Of a stretch of DNA of 40,533 bases, positions 32,642 to 40,533 are shown one piece after another. The notes under the pieces were generated by a model that searched no databases, was not told the DNA's origin, and saw only the letters and a program-made list of their open reading frames with translations. Each line of letters starts with the position of its first letter. The first letter of the stretch is position 1. Both the position numbers and the translations under genes were made by a program. Location: NCBI GenBank assembly GCA_025058345.1, contig JANXEN010000008.1:1-40533 (forward strand), written 5' to 3'. The DNA comes from Sulfolobales archaeon (GTDB taxonomy: Archaea; Thermoproteota; Thermoprotei_A; Sulfolobales; NBVN01).

Positions 32642-33976
32642 CTACGAGGTAAACCATGAGTACCACCCATATATCAGAATTATAAGTATTATGGTTGGTA
32701 TGAAGTACTTGATCCAGTAGTATATGATGTCTCCGAGATGTGTTGACTTTATGTTCTTACTCAACGTTGATGACTTACTCAACTCTTCTAACGCTTTATT
32801 CTTACCTAAGGCGTATGTGAAGGCTGTAATAGCTAATAACGACCCTATTTGAAGGGCTGAAGACCATATTAAGTCATTATACAGTATTACATCGACGCTC
32901 AGCATTGATGGTATACCGAGCAGTAATTCAATGAATGCCATTAAAGCGATTGCCTTCCTCCTAGACAGCCCGAACTCCGCCATCGCGTCTGCGAATATTT
33001 CGAATGCTGGTACAGCGGATAGAGTTGCTGCAAACAGTAGTCCTAGGAATAGTAGGGAAGCTAGGGCGAGGCCCATGGGCATCACTTTAAAGATCTCTGG
33101 AAGTGTTATGAAAAGTAATGGAGGCCCGCTTGCTGGGTTAATGCCGAATGCGTAGACTGTTGGAAGTATTGCTAGGCCAGCTATGAATGACGCTAGAGTG
33201 TCTCCGAAGGCTGTCCAACCACCTGCTTCAACAACGCTCCTCTCATCGCTGATGTAGGATCCGTATATGAATATCCAGGTAGCACCTAAGCCTAAGCTGA
33301 AGAACACTTGGCCTGCAGCCGCTAAGAGGGTTATAGGTGTGAGCATAGACCAGTCAGGCTTTAAGTAGAAGTATAGCCCTTCGATGGCGTTTGGGAGTGT
33401 GACGGCTCTGGCTAATATTATTAGCAGTGTAACGTATACGAAGGGCATCATAACCCTACTAGCCCTTTCGATACCCCTCCTAACCCCACCTAAGCATATC
33501 AGCACGCAGAAACCTATCACTAAGGCATCCATCACTAATTGGATGTAGAAGTTGCTAAGCATATCTCCGAAGAACGACGCAGCACTTACGCCTAGATATA
33601 GCCCGCCTATAGATGCTATGAGGTACCATAAGACCCAGCCAATAACCACTAAGTAGTACGAGACCGCAGCAACTGCAACGATTACTAGGAACGTACCTAT
33701 TAAACCCCCACCCCGTAGACCTAACTTAACGTATGCTCTATACGGGCCGTAGCGGACGTACCTAGCTAGCGATAGTTCAGCCCATAATGCAGGTACACCA
33801 ACAGCTAGTACCAACAGTATGTATATAAGGAGGAATGCCGCTCCACCGAACTTCCCAAGCATGTATGGAAACCTCCACACGTTGCCTAAACCTACAGCAA
33901 CACCTATCAACGCTAAAATCATCCCTACCCTACTTCCCCATAATTCCCTATGAGTTGAGGACTTCACATCAACCAC
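32642..33976 (-). CDS. sodium:neurotransmitter-type (NSS/SNF) amino acid symporter
   Basis: 444-residue LeuT-fold sodium-coupled amino acid transporter with about eleven to twelve helices. The unwound helix 1 sequence GVAVGLGNVWRFPYMLGKFG (residues 22-41) holds the sodium and substrate ligands. Further family signs are a VALVG-type helix 3 with tyrosines (AAVSYYLVVIGW) and helix 6 FFSLGLGATWIFIYGSYI. Prokaryotic members import leucine, tyrosine, tryptophan or other neutral amino acids. It overlaps the AOR gene by 8 bases, hinting that the imported amino acid feeds the aldehyde formed after transamination and decarboxylation. Confidence 0.93.
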   Translation of the reverse strand: MVDVKSSTHRELWGSRVGMILALIGVAVGLGNVWRFPYMLGKFGGAAFLLIYILLVLAVGVPALWAELSLARYVRYGPYRAYVKLGLRGGGLIGTFLVIVAVAAVSYYLVVIGWVLWYLIASIGGLYLGVSAASFFGDMLSNFYIQLVMDALVIGFCVLICLGGVRRGIERASRVMMPFVYVTLLIILARAVTLPNAIEGLYFYLKPDWSMLTPITLLAAAGQVFFSLGLGATWIFIYGSYISDERSVVEAGGWTAFGDTLASFIAGLAILPTVYAFGINPASGPPLLFITLPEIFKVMPMGLALASLLFLGLLFAATLSAVPAFEIFADAMAEFGLSRRKAIALMAFIELLLGIPSMLSVDVILYNDLIWSSALQIGSLLAITAFTYALGKNKALEELSKSSTLSKNIKSTHLGDIIYYWIKYFIPTIILIILIYGWYSWFTS

Positions 33977-35951
33977 CTACGTAGAACTTAATGCGTTCAG
34001 AGACCTTCGGCAGAGTTGACCGCATCTCCTCCCCACCCCTACCTAATGGTAACGTAACACCTGCCCTACGGAGATCGTCAACGACATCAATGAGTTCTAA
34101 CTCAGTTAGCTTCTCAGCTGTGGGTATCCCCTCAGTTAAGTCCCACCCTCTGGCTATATAGTACTCATCCAACATCGTATCCAAATCTATGGTGTGTCCC
34201 TTTGAGGGGCCTTCCTTAATCGGTTCCTCCAGAAATCTCTTCGGCAACCTATCGTCTCTCCTCCTCACACCTTCCCTTACTAGGTAAGCCCTCTCTAAGT
34301 TGACTATACGTTCCCCAACCTTAATGACTTCAGCTTCAGTGAGTTCTAAACCAGTAACTACTTTAATTAACTCAGCAATCCGACCTGGAGGTAGGACCTC
34401 CATGTTTTCAGCGATGTTCTTACATACCTCCAGTGAATCGACTAACGCGCACCAGTTCTCGTAGTATGCAACTAACTTCCCCTTACCTCTAATACCTAAC
34501 CTTAAAGTCGCTTCAGGCTCTCCGAATACTTCAGCACCTACTTTAGGGTCATCCAATAACTCTATGAAGGGTTCGGACCGTAGGTGGTCTGCACCCCTAC
34601 TCGCTACCGCGAAACCTAGGCCGTAGCCCTTCAAACCCCTAGGATCTGCTTGAATCATCTCCAAGCCTTTGACGTGGAACGCTAATTCCTTACCTCTGCC
34701 GATAATCTCAGCTGCTTGAGCTACTCCCTCAGCGAGTACGTCACCGAAGCCCTCCCTATACGCGATCATCTCCACTAAACGCATTACTGACTTAACGTCT
34801 CCCCACTCAAGACTTAACCCCACCTCCTCCCTAGAGAGCATACCTCTTTCGAATAACTCCATACACCAGGATATGACCTCACTAACTGAAATGACATCCA
34901 TACCAAGATCGTTAGTAAGGCTTACTAACTTCAGAGCAGCGTCTAAGTCATCGTTGCCTATCCTCACCGTCATGGCTGCAAGAGCCTCATACTCCGGGCC
35001 CTCGCCGAAGCAGCCTGCGTAATCCCCGTACTTCACGACGTAGAACCTACTGCATGGTACGACGCATGAGAAGCAACTTCTGTTCTTGACGTTATACTCT
35101 AGCGCTAACCTCTCACCGCTTACTCTGTAGGAGTACTCAGCTACACTTGATTGGAAGTGATTTACTGGGAGGAAACCTAATTTATTTGCAGTCAGTAATA
35201 TTCGTGAAGTGCCCATAACCCTCCTCGGCCAGTATTGCTGATGGCTGTAGATGGAGTCCTCTAAGCCCTCCACAAATTCCTCAAATTTCTTAGGGTTAGC
35301 TACCTCAACACAGCCTTCGCCCCTGACTACAACCGCCTTCACGTTCTTAGACGCTAGGACTGCACCAAGTCCTGTCCTCGCAGCAGGTCTGTATACGTTG
35401 AAGAACACGCCTGAGAACTTAACTAATTTTTCGGCTGCAGGGCCTATGAGAGCTACTTGAGCTCTCCAATCCCTTAACTCCCTCCTAATTTCGTTGTACG
35501 CTTTAGACACCGTAAGCCCTTTTAGGCCTTCAGCGTCTCTAAACTCAATTCCATCATCGCTGACGTATATGTATATAGCCTTATCAGACTTCCCCTCAAT
35601 GATTATTTGGTCGTATCCCGCGTACTTCATCTCCGCCGCGAAATGCCCGCCTACGTTAGAGTCTCCGAGGAGCCCTGTCTGGGGTGATTTGGCTGAGACG
35701 TTAAGTCTTGCCCCTATAGGGAATGCCGTACCTGCTACTGGGCCTGAAGCGATCATGAACTTATTTTCGGGACTGAGTGGGTGTACGTTAGGCCCTACCT
35801 CGCTGTAGAGCGTGCGGGCGTTTAATCCCCTGCCCCCCACGTACTTAGCTACAACTTCCTTCGGCGTATCCACTACTTTAACGTCACGTTTGCTTAAATT
35901 GATTCTGAGGATTTTACCTGCATACCCGTAGAGCCTACTCAAGACGTACAC
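33969..35951 (-). CDS. aor: aldehyde:ferredoxin oxidoreductase family tungstoenzyme
   Basis: Oxidises aldehydes to acids with ferredoxin, using a tungsten bis-pyranopterin and a [4Fe-4S] cluster; oxygen-sensitive and cytoplasmic. The 660-residue length is normal. Cluster ligands are C293, C296 and C300 (SCFSCVVPCSRF) and C510 in DSLEVC. Pterin-binding features are the N-terminal YVGGRGLNARTLY segment, NDLGMD (347-352) and SRGADHLRSEP (451-461). Subclass (AOR, FOR, GAPOR or another) cannot be assigned safely, though the overlapping four-cluster ferredoxin gene upstream resembles two-subunit forms of the family. No moaD-like sulfur carrier is nearby. Confidence 0.94.
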   Translation of the reverse strand: MYVLSRLYGYAGKILRINLSKRDVKVVDTPKEVVAKYVGGRGLNARTLYSEVGPNVHPLSPENKFMIASGPVAGTAFPIGARLNVSAKSPQTGLLGDSNVGGHFAAEMKYAGYDQIIIEGKSDKAIYIYVSDDGIEFRDAEGLKGLTVSKAYNEIRRELRDWRAQVALIGPAAEKLVKFSGVFFNVYRPAARTGLGAVLASKNVKAVVVRGEGCVEVANPKKFEEFVEGLEDSIYSHQQYWPRRVMGTSRILLTANKLGFLPVNHFQSSVAEYSYRVSGERLALEYNVKNRSCFSCVVPCSRFYVVKYGDYAGCFGEGPEYEALAAMTVRIGNDDLDAALKLVSLTNDLGMDVISVSEVISWCMELFERGMLSREEVGLSLEWGDVKSVMRLVEMIAYREGFGDVLAEGVAQAAEIIGRGKELAFHVKGLEMIQADPRGLKGYGLGFAVASRGADHLRSEPFIELLDDPKVGAEVFGEPEATLRLGIRGKGKLVAYYENWCALVDSLEVCKNIAENMEVLPPGRIAELIKVVTGLELTEAEVIKVGERIVNLERAYLVREGVRRRDDRLPKRFLEEPIKEGPSKGHTIDLDTMLDEYYIARGWDLTEGIPTAEKLTELELIDVVDDLRRAGVTLPLGRGGEEMRSTLPKVSERIKFYVGG

Positions 35952-36468
35952 CCCATAAAGCCATTAACTCCTTATGTAGTTGGATGGATTTCTCGAACTC
36001 CTTCCCGAGAGACTTAATTAAGTCTCGATAGCTGAGGTCTACGCTACTGACTGGGTAGATCCTCAACGCGTTCGTAGGACACTTCAACACGCAGGTGGGG
36101 TTCCCCCCACATAGGTCGCAGACTATAGGTTTTGAGTTATTTGGATGTAGTTTAATAGCGCCGTAAGGGCATGACTCAACACATGAAGAGCAGCTGACAC
36201 ATGCTTCGGAATTTACGTTAATTACACCATCACCTGATCTGATTAACGCGTTGACAGGGCATGAGGCTACGCATGGGGCTGGGTCGCAGAACTTACATAC
36301 TACCGGCTGATCCATACCTATAAAGTCGTCCTTAACTACAGCGATCCTCGATAATGATGGGCTGAAGACCCCGTAGTGCTTGAATGAACACCATAGCTCG
36401 CAATATCTGCATCCTACACATTTAGAGAAATCTACTACTAATTTATTTACCATTGGTACATAATTCAC
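35935..36468 (-). CDS. four-cluster [4Fe-4S] ferredoxin-type electron transfer subunit
   Basis: 177-residue HycB/DmsB-like protein with four cysteine clusters: CVGCRYCELWC (17-27), CKFCDPAPCVASCP, CVSCSSCVESCP and CDLCGGNPTCVLKCP. Each provides ligands for a [4Fe-4S] centre. A helical tail of about 45 residues ends the protein. It overlaps the AOR gene start by 17 bases, so it most likely carries electrons between the tungstoenzyme and a redox partner. A TATA-like AATTTAAAT region near 36493-36504 (either strand) suggests this is the operon's first gene. Confidence 0.93.
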   Translation of the reverse strand: MNYVPMVNKLVVDFSKCVGCRYCELWCSFKHYGVFSPSLSRIAVVKDDFIGMDQPVVCKFCDPAPCVASCPVNALIRSGDGVINVNSEACVSCSSCVESCPYGAIKLHPNNSKPIVCDLCGGNPTCVLKCPTNALRIYPVSSVDLSYRDLIKSLGKEFEKSIQLHKELMALWGVRLE

Positions 36469-36621
36469 ACCTTTTGATTACGGTATTAGGGACTATTTAA
36501 ATTTTTCTGACCTATATGGCGACGACTTTTCACTCAGTTAAGGCTATACATCAACGTTCCTTCACCAGATGGACTGAATAGATAATTAAGTGACGTAATT
36601 CAATAAAGTGCAGGACTTAAG

Positions 36622-37440
36622 ATGATTAAGCCTAAGGTCTCTTACTTCGGCGATGTAGGTAGCTTTAGTGAGGAGGCGTCCTTAAAATTCTTCGGGGATG
36701 CTTTGTTCATCCCTTGTAAGAGGTTTAGGGATGTCTTTACGAACGTTCAGAGCGGTGTTTGTGACTTCGGGGTTATACCTGTGGAGAACTCCTTAGAAGG
36801 TAGTGTTGGGGAGATATACGACCTCCTTAGAGAGTTTGAGGTTATGGTTTATGGTGAAATCCAGCTGAGGATTTCGCATTGCTTGATTGCACTTCCTGAA
36901 GTTAGGTTAGGGGACATTAGGTACGTGTATTCGCATCCTCAAGCATTAGCTCAGTGCTCTAAATTCTTAAGTACTTTGAACGTTGATTTAATTCCTTACC
37001 ACAGTACCTCCTCAGCTATTAAACTCATTAAGGAGAAGGCGCTTAGGGATTCAGCCGCTATAGGTAGTTTAAGGGCTGCTGAACTATACGGTATGAACGT
37101 ATTGGCTAGGGAGATTGAGGACAACCTAAACAACTTCACTAGATTTCTAATAATATCGATGAGGGACCACGAACCTACTGGGCGGGATAAGACTTCAATA
37201 ATCTTCGGACTCCCACACGTTCCAGGCTCACTTCACGCTGCTTTGGAGGTATTCGCTGTTAGAGGGATTAACTTAACTAAGATTGAGTCAAGACCTAATA
37301 AGGAGAGGGCTTGGGAGTACATATTCTTCATAGACTTTGAGGGACATAGGTTAGATAGCAATTGCTCCGAAGCGTTGGATTTACTTAGGAAAAAACTACC
37401 TTATATGAAGGTCTTAGGATCATACCCTAGAGCTACTTAA
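36622..37440 (+). CDS. pheA: prephenate dehydratase with C-terminal ACT domain
   Basis: Converts prephenate to phenylpyruvate in phenylalanine synthesis, 272 residues. The catalytic domain shows YFGDVGSFSEEAS near the N-terminus, GVIPVENSLEGSV (50-62), HPQALAQC (105-112), and the catalytic TRF triplet at 173-175. The ACT domain from about 190 has GSLHAALEVF and the phenylalanine-binding ESRP (222-225), so feedback inhibition by phenylalanine is expected from the family. No chorismate mutase domain is fused. It is divergent from the ferredoxin-AOR operon and convergent with the BtuD-like ATPase. Confidence 0.96.
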   Translation: MIKPKVSYFGDVGSFSEEASLKFFGDALFIPCKRFRDVFTNVQSGVCDFGVIPVENSLEGSVGEIYDLLREFEVMVYGEIQLRISHCLIALPEVRLGDIRYVYSHPQALAQCSKFLSTLNVDLIPYHSTSSAIKLIKEKALRDSAAIGSLRAAELYGMNVLAREIEDNLNNFTRFLIISMRDHEPTGRDKTSIIFGLPHVPGSLHAALEVFAVRGINLTKIESRPNKERAWEYIFFIDFEGHRLDSNCSEALDLLRKKLPYMKVLGSYPRAT

Positions 37441-37448
37441 CCGTAACA

Positions 37449-38225
37449 CTAAGCGTGTTTGATGGGTATGATGAAATTCCTGCCGTTGTGGTTCACGATT
37501 ACTTCGGCCTTAATCTTATACACCTCCTCAATCAACTCTTTAGTCAGCGTTTCCGGACCTCCAACAGCTACTATTCGCCCATCACTTAACACTAACACCT
37601 TATCGGCGTATAATGTAGTTATGTGTAAGTCGTTATTAGCTACTAACGTGATTAAGTTCCTGCTTTTAGTTAAATCCTTAATTATGTCAAGCACCTCTAC
37701 CTTATACCTAATATCTAGGAATGCTGCCGGCTCATCAAGCAGTAATACAGCTGGTTCCTGCACTAAGGCCCTCGCAATTAAGACCCTCTGCAACTCCCCA
37801 CTACTCAACTCACTTAACTTCCTGTTAAGTAATTCCCGAATGTTCAGCTCATGAGATACCTTCTCAACCACCTCAACATCCTTCGAGGACTCTAAGTACT
37901 GCATACGGCTTTGATGGGGGTACCTCCCAATAAGTAAAAACTCCATGACTGTAGAGGGTATAGCTCTAAACACTTCAGGGCCTGCATACGCGAAAGCCCT
38001 ACCTAATTCACTATAGCTGTAGAGCTTTAGGTCCTTACCGTCTATGTAAATAGACCCGCCTGAGTGTCTTACTAGGCGGGAAATGGCTTTAAGTAATGTG
38101 GTCTTACCGGAGCCGTTCGGCCCTATAACGAAGGTTAACTCCCCGCTCAATACCTCAAACTCCGCATCCTTTAGAACTGGTTTAGAATCGTACTCAACTC
38201 TTAAGCCCTTAACGACTAACCTCAC
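37449..38225 (-). CDS. btuD: cobalamin/iron-siderophore ABC transporter ATPase
   Basis: 258-residue FecE/BtuD-type ATPase: Walker A GPNGSGKTT near residue 35, signature LSSGELQRVLIARAL, Walker B VLLLDEPAAFLD, and a C-terminal extension typical of the type II importer class. The usual switch histidine lies in a modified segment (VANNDLHITT, with Asn where His-Asp is usual; the His follows two residues later). It overlaps the permease gene by 4 bases. Third gene of the import operon. Confidence 0.92.
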   Translation of the reverse strand: MRLVVKGLRVEYDSKPVLKDAEFEVLSGELTFVIGPNGSGKTTLLKAISRLVRHSGGSIYIDGKDLKLYSYSELGRAFAYAGPEVFRAIPSTVMEFLLIGRYPHQSRMQYLESSKDVEVVEKVSHELNIRELLNRKLSELSSGELQRVLIARALVQEPAVLLLDEPAAFLDIRYKVEVLDIIKDLTKSRNLITLVANNDLHITTLYADKVLVLSDGRIVAVGGPETLTKELIEEVYKIKAEVIVNHNGRNFIIPIKHA

Positions 38226-39247
38226 TCCCTAACCCTCCTCAATACTAGGTAAGCGAGGATTGGAGCGCCGATAATTCCAGTAACCACACCAAGCGGTAAT
38301 TCCCCTAAGTTACTCACAGATGATATCGCCCTAACGACAATGTCTGAAAGTATCACTAGGTTAGCGCCTAGTAGTGCTGAAGCAGTTGATGAGAACCTAT
38401 GGTCGCTTCCGACTAAGTACCTAGCTATGTGGGGGGCTGCCAACCCTACAAACCCTACGATCCCTACTACAGCTACTGCCGACCCGGTTAACAGGCTAGT
38501 TGCGGTTGTGGCGATCAGTAACGTGGTTCTGGGGTTGAAGCCTAACTGCTTGCTGTACTCATCACCGTATACGTAGGCGTTTAGAGGTTTAGACATCAAT
38601 ACAGCTACTAAAGCACCGCATAAAGTTACTGAAGCTAAGATAGGGATGTCTGACTTAAGTACGGAAGTGGTTGAACCCATTAGTAGGTAGACATACGGTA
38701 TTCTAAGGATGGATTGCAGTAGGTAGAGAAGTAGATGCGCTATCCCCGACGATATGGAAGTCACTGCAACCCCAGCAAGTACTAAAGAGAACCCACTACT
38801 TCCTAACCTACTTAGAAGGAGGGTGAGGAGGAATCCCAGAACCGCACCTAGGAAGGAAATCATAACTACTTCAAACCTTGAGTTAATCAGCGAGGGATTC
38901 ATTATCAATGCGAGTGAAACCACTGATAGAGCTGTTGATGAAATCCCAAGTATGTATGGCTCAGCTAGGGGGTTCCTAGTAACTCCCTGAATTAAAACAC
39001 CTGACACACCTAGGGAAGCACCAGTTAATGCGGCAGCTAAAGTCCTAACCATCCTCAACTCTATTAAACCTCTATGTAATGTATCTACCTCCAACCCAAG
39101 CATGTAGTTGATGATTTCCTTAAACCCTAGATGGGTAGTCCCAACTGATAGTGAGGTAATTACCAACGAAGTCAGCGCGGCAGCTAAAATAAGAGTTGAG
39201 GTGACGTACCTCCTCACTAGATGTCTATAAGTCTCTAAAGCAGTCAT
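38222..39247 (-). CDS. btuC: cobalamin/iron-siderophore ABC transporter permease
   Basis: 341-residue FecCD/BtuC-type permease with about ten helices. Family segments are LRMVRTLAAALTGASLGVSGVLIQ (split, near 62-88), RNPLAEPYILGIS, GxxxTSLLTGSAVAVVGIVGFVGLAAPHIAR and GADHR-like VGSDHRF, then LPLGVVTGIIGAPILAYL at the C-terminus. It overlaps the ATPase by 4 bases and shares one base with the binding-protein gene. Confidence 0.93.
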   Translation of the reverse strand: MTALETYRHLVRRYVTSTLILAAALTSLVITSLSVGTTHLGFKEIINYMLGLEVDTLHRGLIELRMVRTLAAALTGASLGVSGVLIQGVTRNPLAEPYILGISSTALSVVSLALIMNPSLINSRFEVVMISFLGAVLGFLLTLLLSRLGSSGFSLVLAGVAVTSISSGIAHLLLYLLQSILRIPYVYLLMGSTTSVLKSDIPILASVTLCGALVAVLMSKPLNAYVYGDEYSKQLGFNPRTTLLIATTATSLLTGSAVAVVGIVGFVGLAAPHIARYLVGSDHRFSSTASALLGANLVILSDIVVRAISSVSNLGELPLGVVTGIIGAPILAYLVLRRVRE

Positions 39248-40254
39248 TAAGACCCCTTAACTATGTCGGACCTTTCCACCTTACCGAAAACCTCTGGATG
39301 CAGTACCTTAGACATGAACTCAACAGCTAAGTACACTCTCGGCCCAGGCCTAACTAAGACGTCCCCAGCCTCACCGAAGATGAGGTAAATGTCGCCGTTC
39401 CTGAAGGCTTTCGTAGCACTTAAAGGTGTCTTAGATAACTCCTCCTTAATCTTGGCGATGTTACCATCCATCGACGTTATTATTATGAAGTCAGGGTCTT
39501 CAGCCAATATTTTCTCATAACTCAGTAACGGCCAACCCATCAAATCCCTCGCGATGTTAACACCACCTGACGATTCGATGATGTACCCAACGTATGTATT
39601 CCCACCCGCACTGTATAAACCCTCAGACGGAGGCCCTGCTAGGAATAGGACTTTAGGCCTCTTCAGAGATGCTGATGAGACCTTACTGATTACTCCCTCT
39701 ACCCGACCTTTGATGAAGTTAGATAATTCCTCAGCCTTCCCAGTAGCATTCAATAACATACCAACTAACTTTATATCGTTTATGATATCGTATATGTCCC
39801 TACATCCAGAGCCTCTAAGGTATGCTACGCTTACGTTAAGCTCCTTAAACTTACCCTCAAGAACTACCTGCCTATAAACGCCGCCGTCAGCTAGCACTAA
39901 TGACGGACGTAATGAAATTATCTTCTCTATGTCTGGAAGCCACCAACCCCCGACGTACTTTACCCTCCCATCCTTTATTAAGTCAGCAAGCTTAGGTGGG
40001 TAGTTACTGAAGTCATCAACCCCAACTAAGAATCCCTCAAGCCCTAAAGCAAATACGATCTCAGTTATGCTAGGAGCTAGCGAAACAACCCTAGTGGCAT
40101 TTACAACCCTAACATACCTCCCTAGGGAATCTACAATTACGGCAGATTCTATAACAGCGGTACGCGTAGGTGATGAAGCGCTTGAGATGTAGTAACCTAT
40201 AGATAGACCCACAAGTAGGGTTAAAACTAAACCTAACGCATACTTAACGTTCAT
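39247..40254 (-). CDS. btuF: cobalamin/iron-siderophore-binding protein, membrane-anchored
   Basis: 335-residue type III (helical-backbone) periplasmic binding protein. A signal or anchor helix at about 5-27 leads to the TroA/BtuF-like fold with VVSLAPSITEIVFALGLEGFLVGVDDFSNYPP (split, 58-90) and the second-lobe start RPKVLFLAGPPSEGLYSAGGNTYVGYI. The N-lobe pattern matches B12-binding BtuF, but heme or iron-chelate binders are very similar. First gene of the operon. A TATA-like TTAAAA at about 40288-40293 (minus strand) would give a leader near 10 bases. Confidence 0.92.
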   Translation of the reverse strand: MNVKYALGLVLTLLVGLSIGYYISSASSPTRTAVIESAVIVDSLGRYVRVVNATRVVSLAPSITEIVFALGLEGFLVGVDDFSNYPPKLADLIKDGRVKYVGGWWLPDIEKIISLRPSLVLADGGVYRQVVLEGKFKELNVSVAYLRGSGCRDIYDIINDIKLVGMLLNATGKAEELSNFIKGRVEGVISKVSSASLKRPKVLFLAGPPSEGLYSAGGNTYVGYIIESSGGVNIARDLMGWPLLSYEKILAEDPDFIIITSMDGNIAKIKEELSKTPLSATKAFRNGDIYLIFGEAGDVLVRPGPRVYLAVEFMSKVLHPEVFGKVERSDIVKGS

Positions 40255-40305
40255 ATATGGATACCCTATCCAAATATACGTGACCGGTTTTAAGCATTAA
40301 TGACG

Positions 40306-40416
40306 TGCGTAAGTAGCCAACCAAATAAAGCGTACCTCAATCAGCCAACAAGTCAAAAAATTTGCTATGTAAGAATTACCAACGTTTAAAGAAGTTATTC
40401 CGCCGGTACTTACGCA
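40306..40416. repeat. 10-bp inverted repeat between btuF and the right-edge gene
   Basis: TGCGTAAGTA (40306-40315) and TACTTACGCA (40407-40416) are perfect inverted copies 91 bases apart. One copy lies behind the leftward btuF promoter and the other about 21 bases before the rightward TATA box, so each could be a site for the same regulator. Apart from these and the two promoters, I see nothing else in this 222-base gap. Confidence 0.35.
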
Positions 40417-40437
40417 TTTATTAATTTCTTTAAAACT

Positions 40438-40445
40438 TTTATATA
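40438..40445 (+). promoter_or_regulatory. TATA-like box for the right-edge gene
   Basis: TTTATATA lies about 36 bases before GTG 40477, consistent with initiation near 40467 and a very short leader. Confidence 0.45.
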
Positions 40446-40476
40446 GGTTATTTTACTTTTATAGGGTGTATGTTTG

Positions 40477-40533
40477 GTGAGTGGTGGAGAAGTTTCCAAA
40501 CCAGATACTAAAGGAGCTAAACTACTGCTAATT
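40477..40533 (+). CDS. start of a partial gene cut by the window edge
   Basis: A GTG opens a frame running to the end of the window without a stop, giving 19 residues that begin MSGGEVSKPDTKG and turn hydrophobic (LLLI) at the edge. A TATA-like element sits at the right distance upstream. The competing ATG at 40470 hits a stop after 13 codons. A basic-hydrophilic start followed by leucines could lead into a strand or membrane helix; function cannot be told. Confidence 0.45.
   Translation, partial: MSGGEVSKPDTKGAKLLLI

Noticed and set aside
1-40533. tRNA, rRNA, CRISPR, insertion sequence or integrated element
   Set aside because: No cloverleaf-like or rRNA-like sequence seen in gaps, no regularly spaced repeats, no transposase or integrase, and gene style is uniform across the window.

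Overview
The window reads as chromosome of an anaerobic, heterotrophic, probably hyperthermophilic crenarchaeote (Thermoproteota, Desulfurococcales-like; the species cannot be named from sequence alone). Reasons: a stand-alone ESCRT-III (CdvB-family) protein, GTP cyclohydrolase III and a RibD-like reductase of the archaeal riboflavin pathway, an MTA phosphorylase of Sulfolobus type, a crenarchaeal-type long-chain aminopropyltransferase, a tungsten-type aldehyde:ferredoxin oxidoreductase, threonine-rich stalks on exported proteins, frequent TTG/GTG starts, and TATA boxes so close to start codons that several messages should be nearly leaderless. Coding density is very high and no gap exceeds 300 bases. 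I see no rRNA, tRNA, CRISPR array, insertion sequence or prophage.

Layout. 100-1781: a small 2TM-domain membrane protein converging on pyruvate kinase. 1844-5502: a divergent riboflavin cluster. Leftward run DUF429 protein, amidohydrolase and ArfC-type reductase; rightward run ribH (lumazine synthase) and arfA (GTP cyclohydrolase III). The amidohydrolase carries every metal ligand of the aminohydrolase/deaminase group and overlaps arfC, making it a good candidate for the unassigned archaeal pyrimidine deaminase step. 5492-12297: leftward genes for phosphohexomutase, a THUMP protein, ESCRT-III, an SDR, a flavin reductase-like protein, a JAMM-like protein, a ferritin-VIT1 fusion and HtrA. 12351-17300: a four-gene BMP-type nucleoside ABC importer, divergent from a DHH phosphoesterase. 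18388-22658: an orphan AAA+ ATPase, a membrane-anchored orphan, a C/D box sRNA, an HD protein and a thermospermine-synthase-like enzyme. 22674-29366: Xaa-Pro peptidase and a complete dipeptide/oligopeptide ABC importer. 29597-32344: MTA/purine nucleoside phosphorylase and a secreted, membrane-anchored Lon-like (S16) protease. 32363-36468: an overlapping operon of four-cluster ferredoxin, AOR, a sodium:amino-acid symporter and a TIGR04076 protein. 36622-37440: prephenate dehydratase. 37449-40254: a BtuCDF-type cobalamin/siderophore importer. The right edge starts another gene.

The genes fit a peptide- and nucleoside-scavenging anaerobe. Exported proteases and Dpp-type transport would supply peptides, PepQ trims proline peptides, and the symporter plus AOR/ferredoxin would feed amino-acid-derived aldehydes into ferredoxin-linked oxidation. 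Methylthioadenosine from polyamine synthesis would be recovered by the phosphorylase, which could also act on imported nucleosides.
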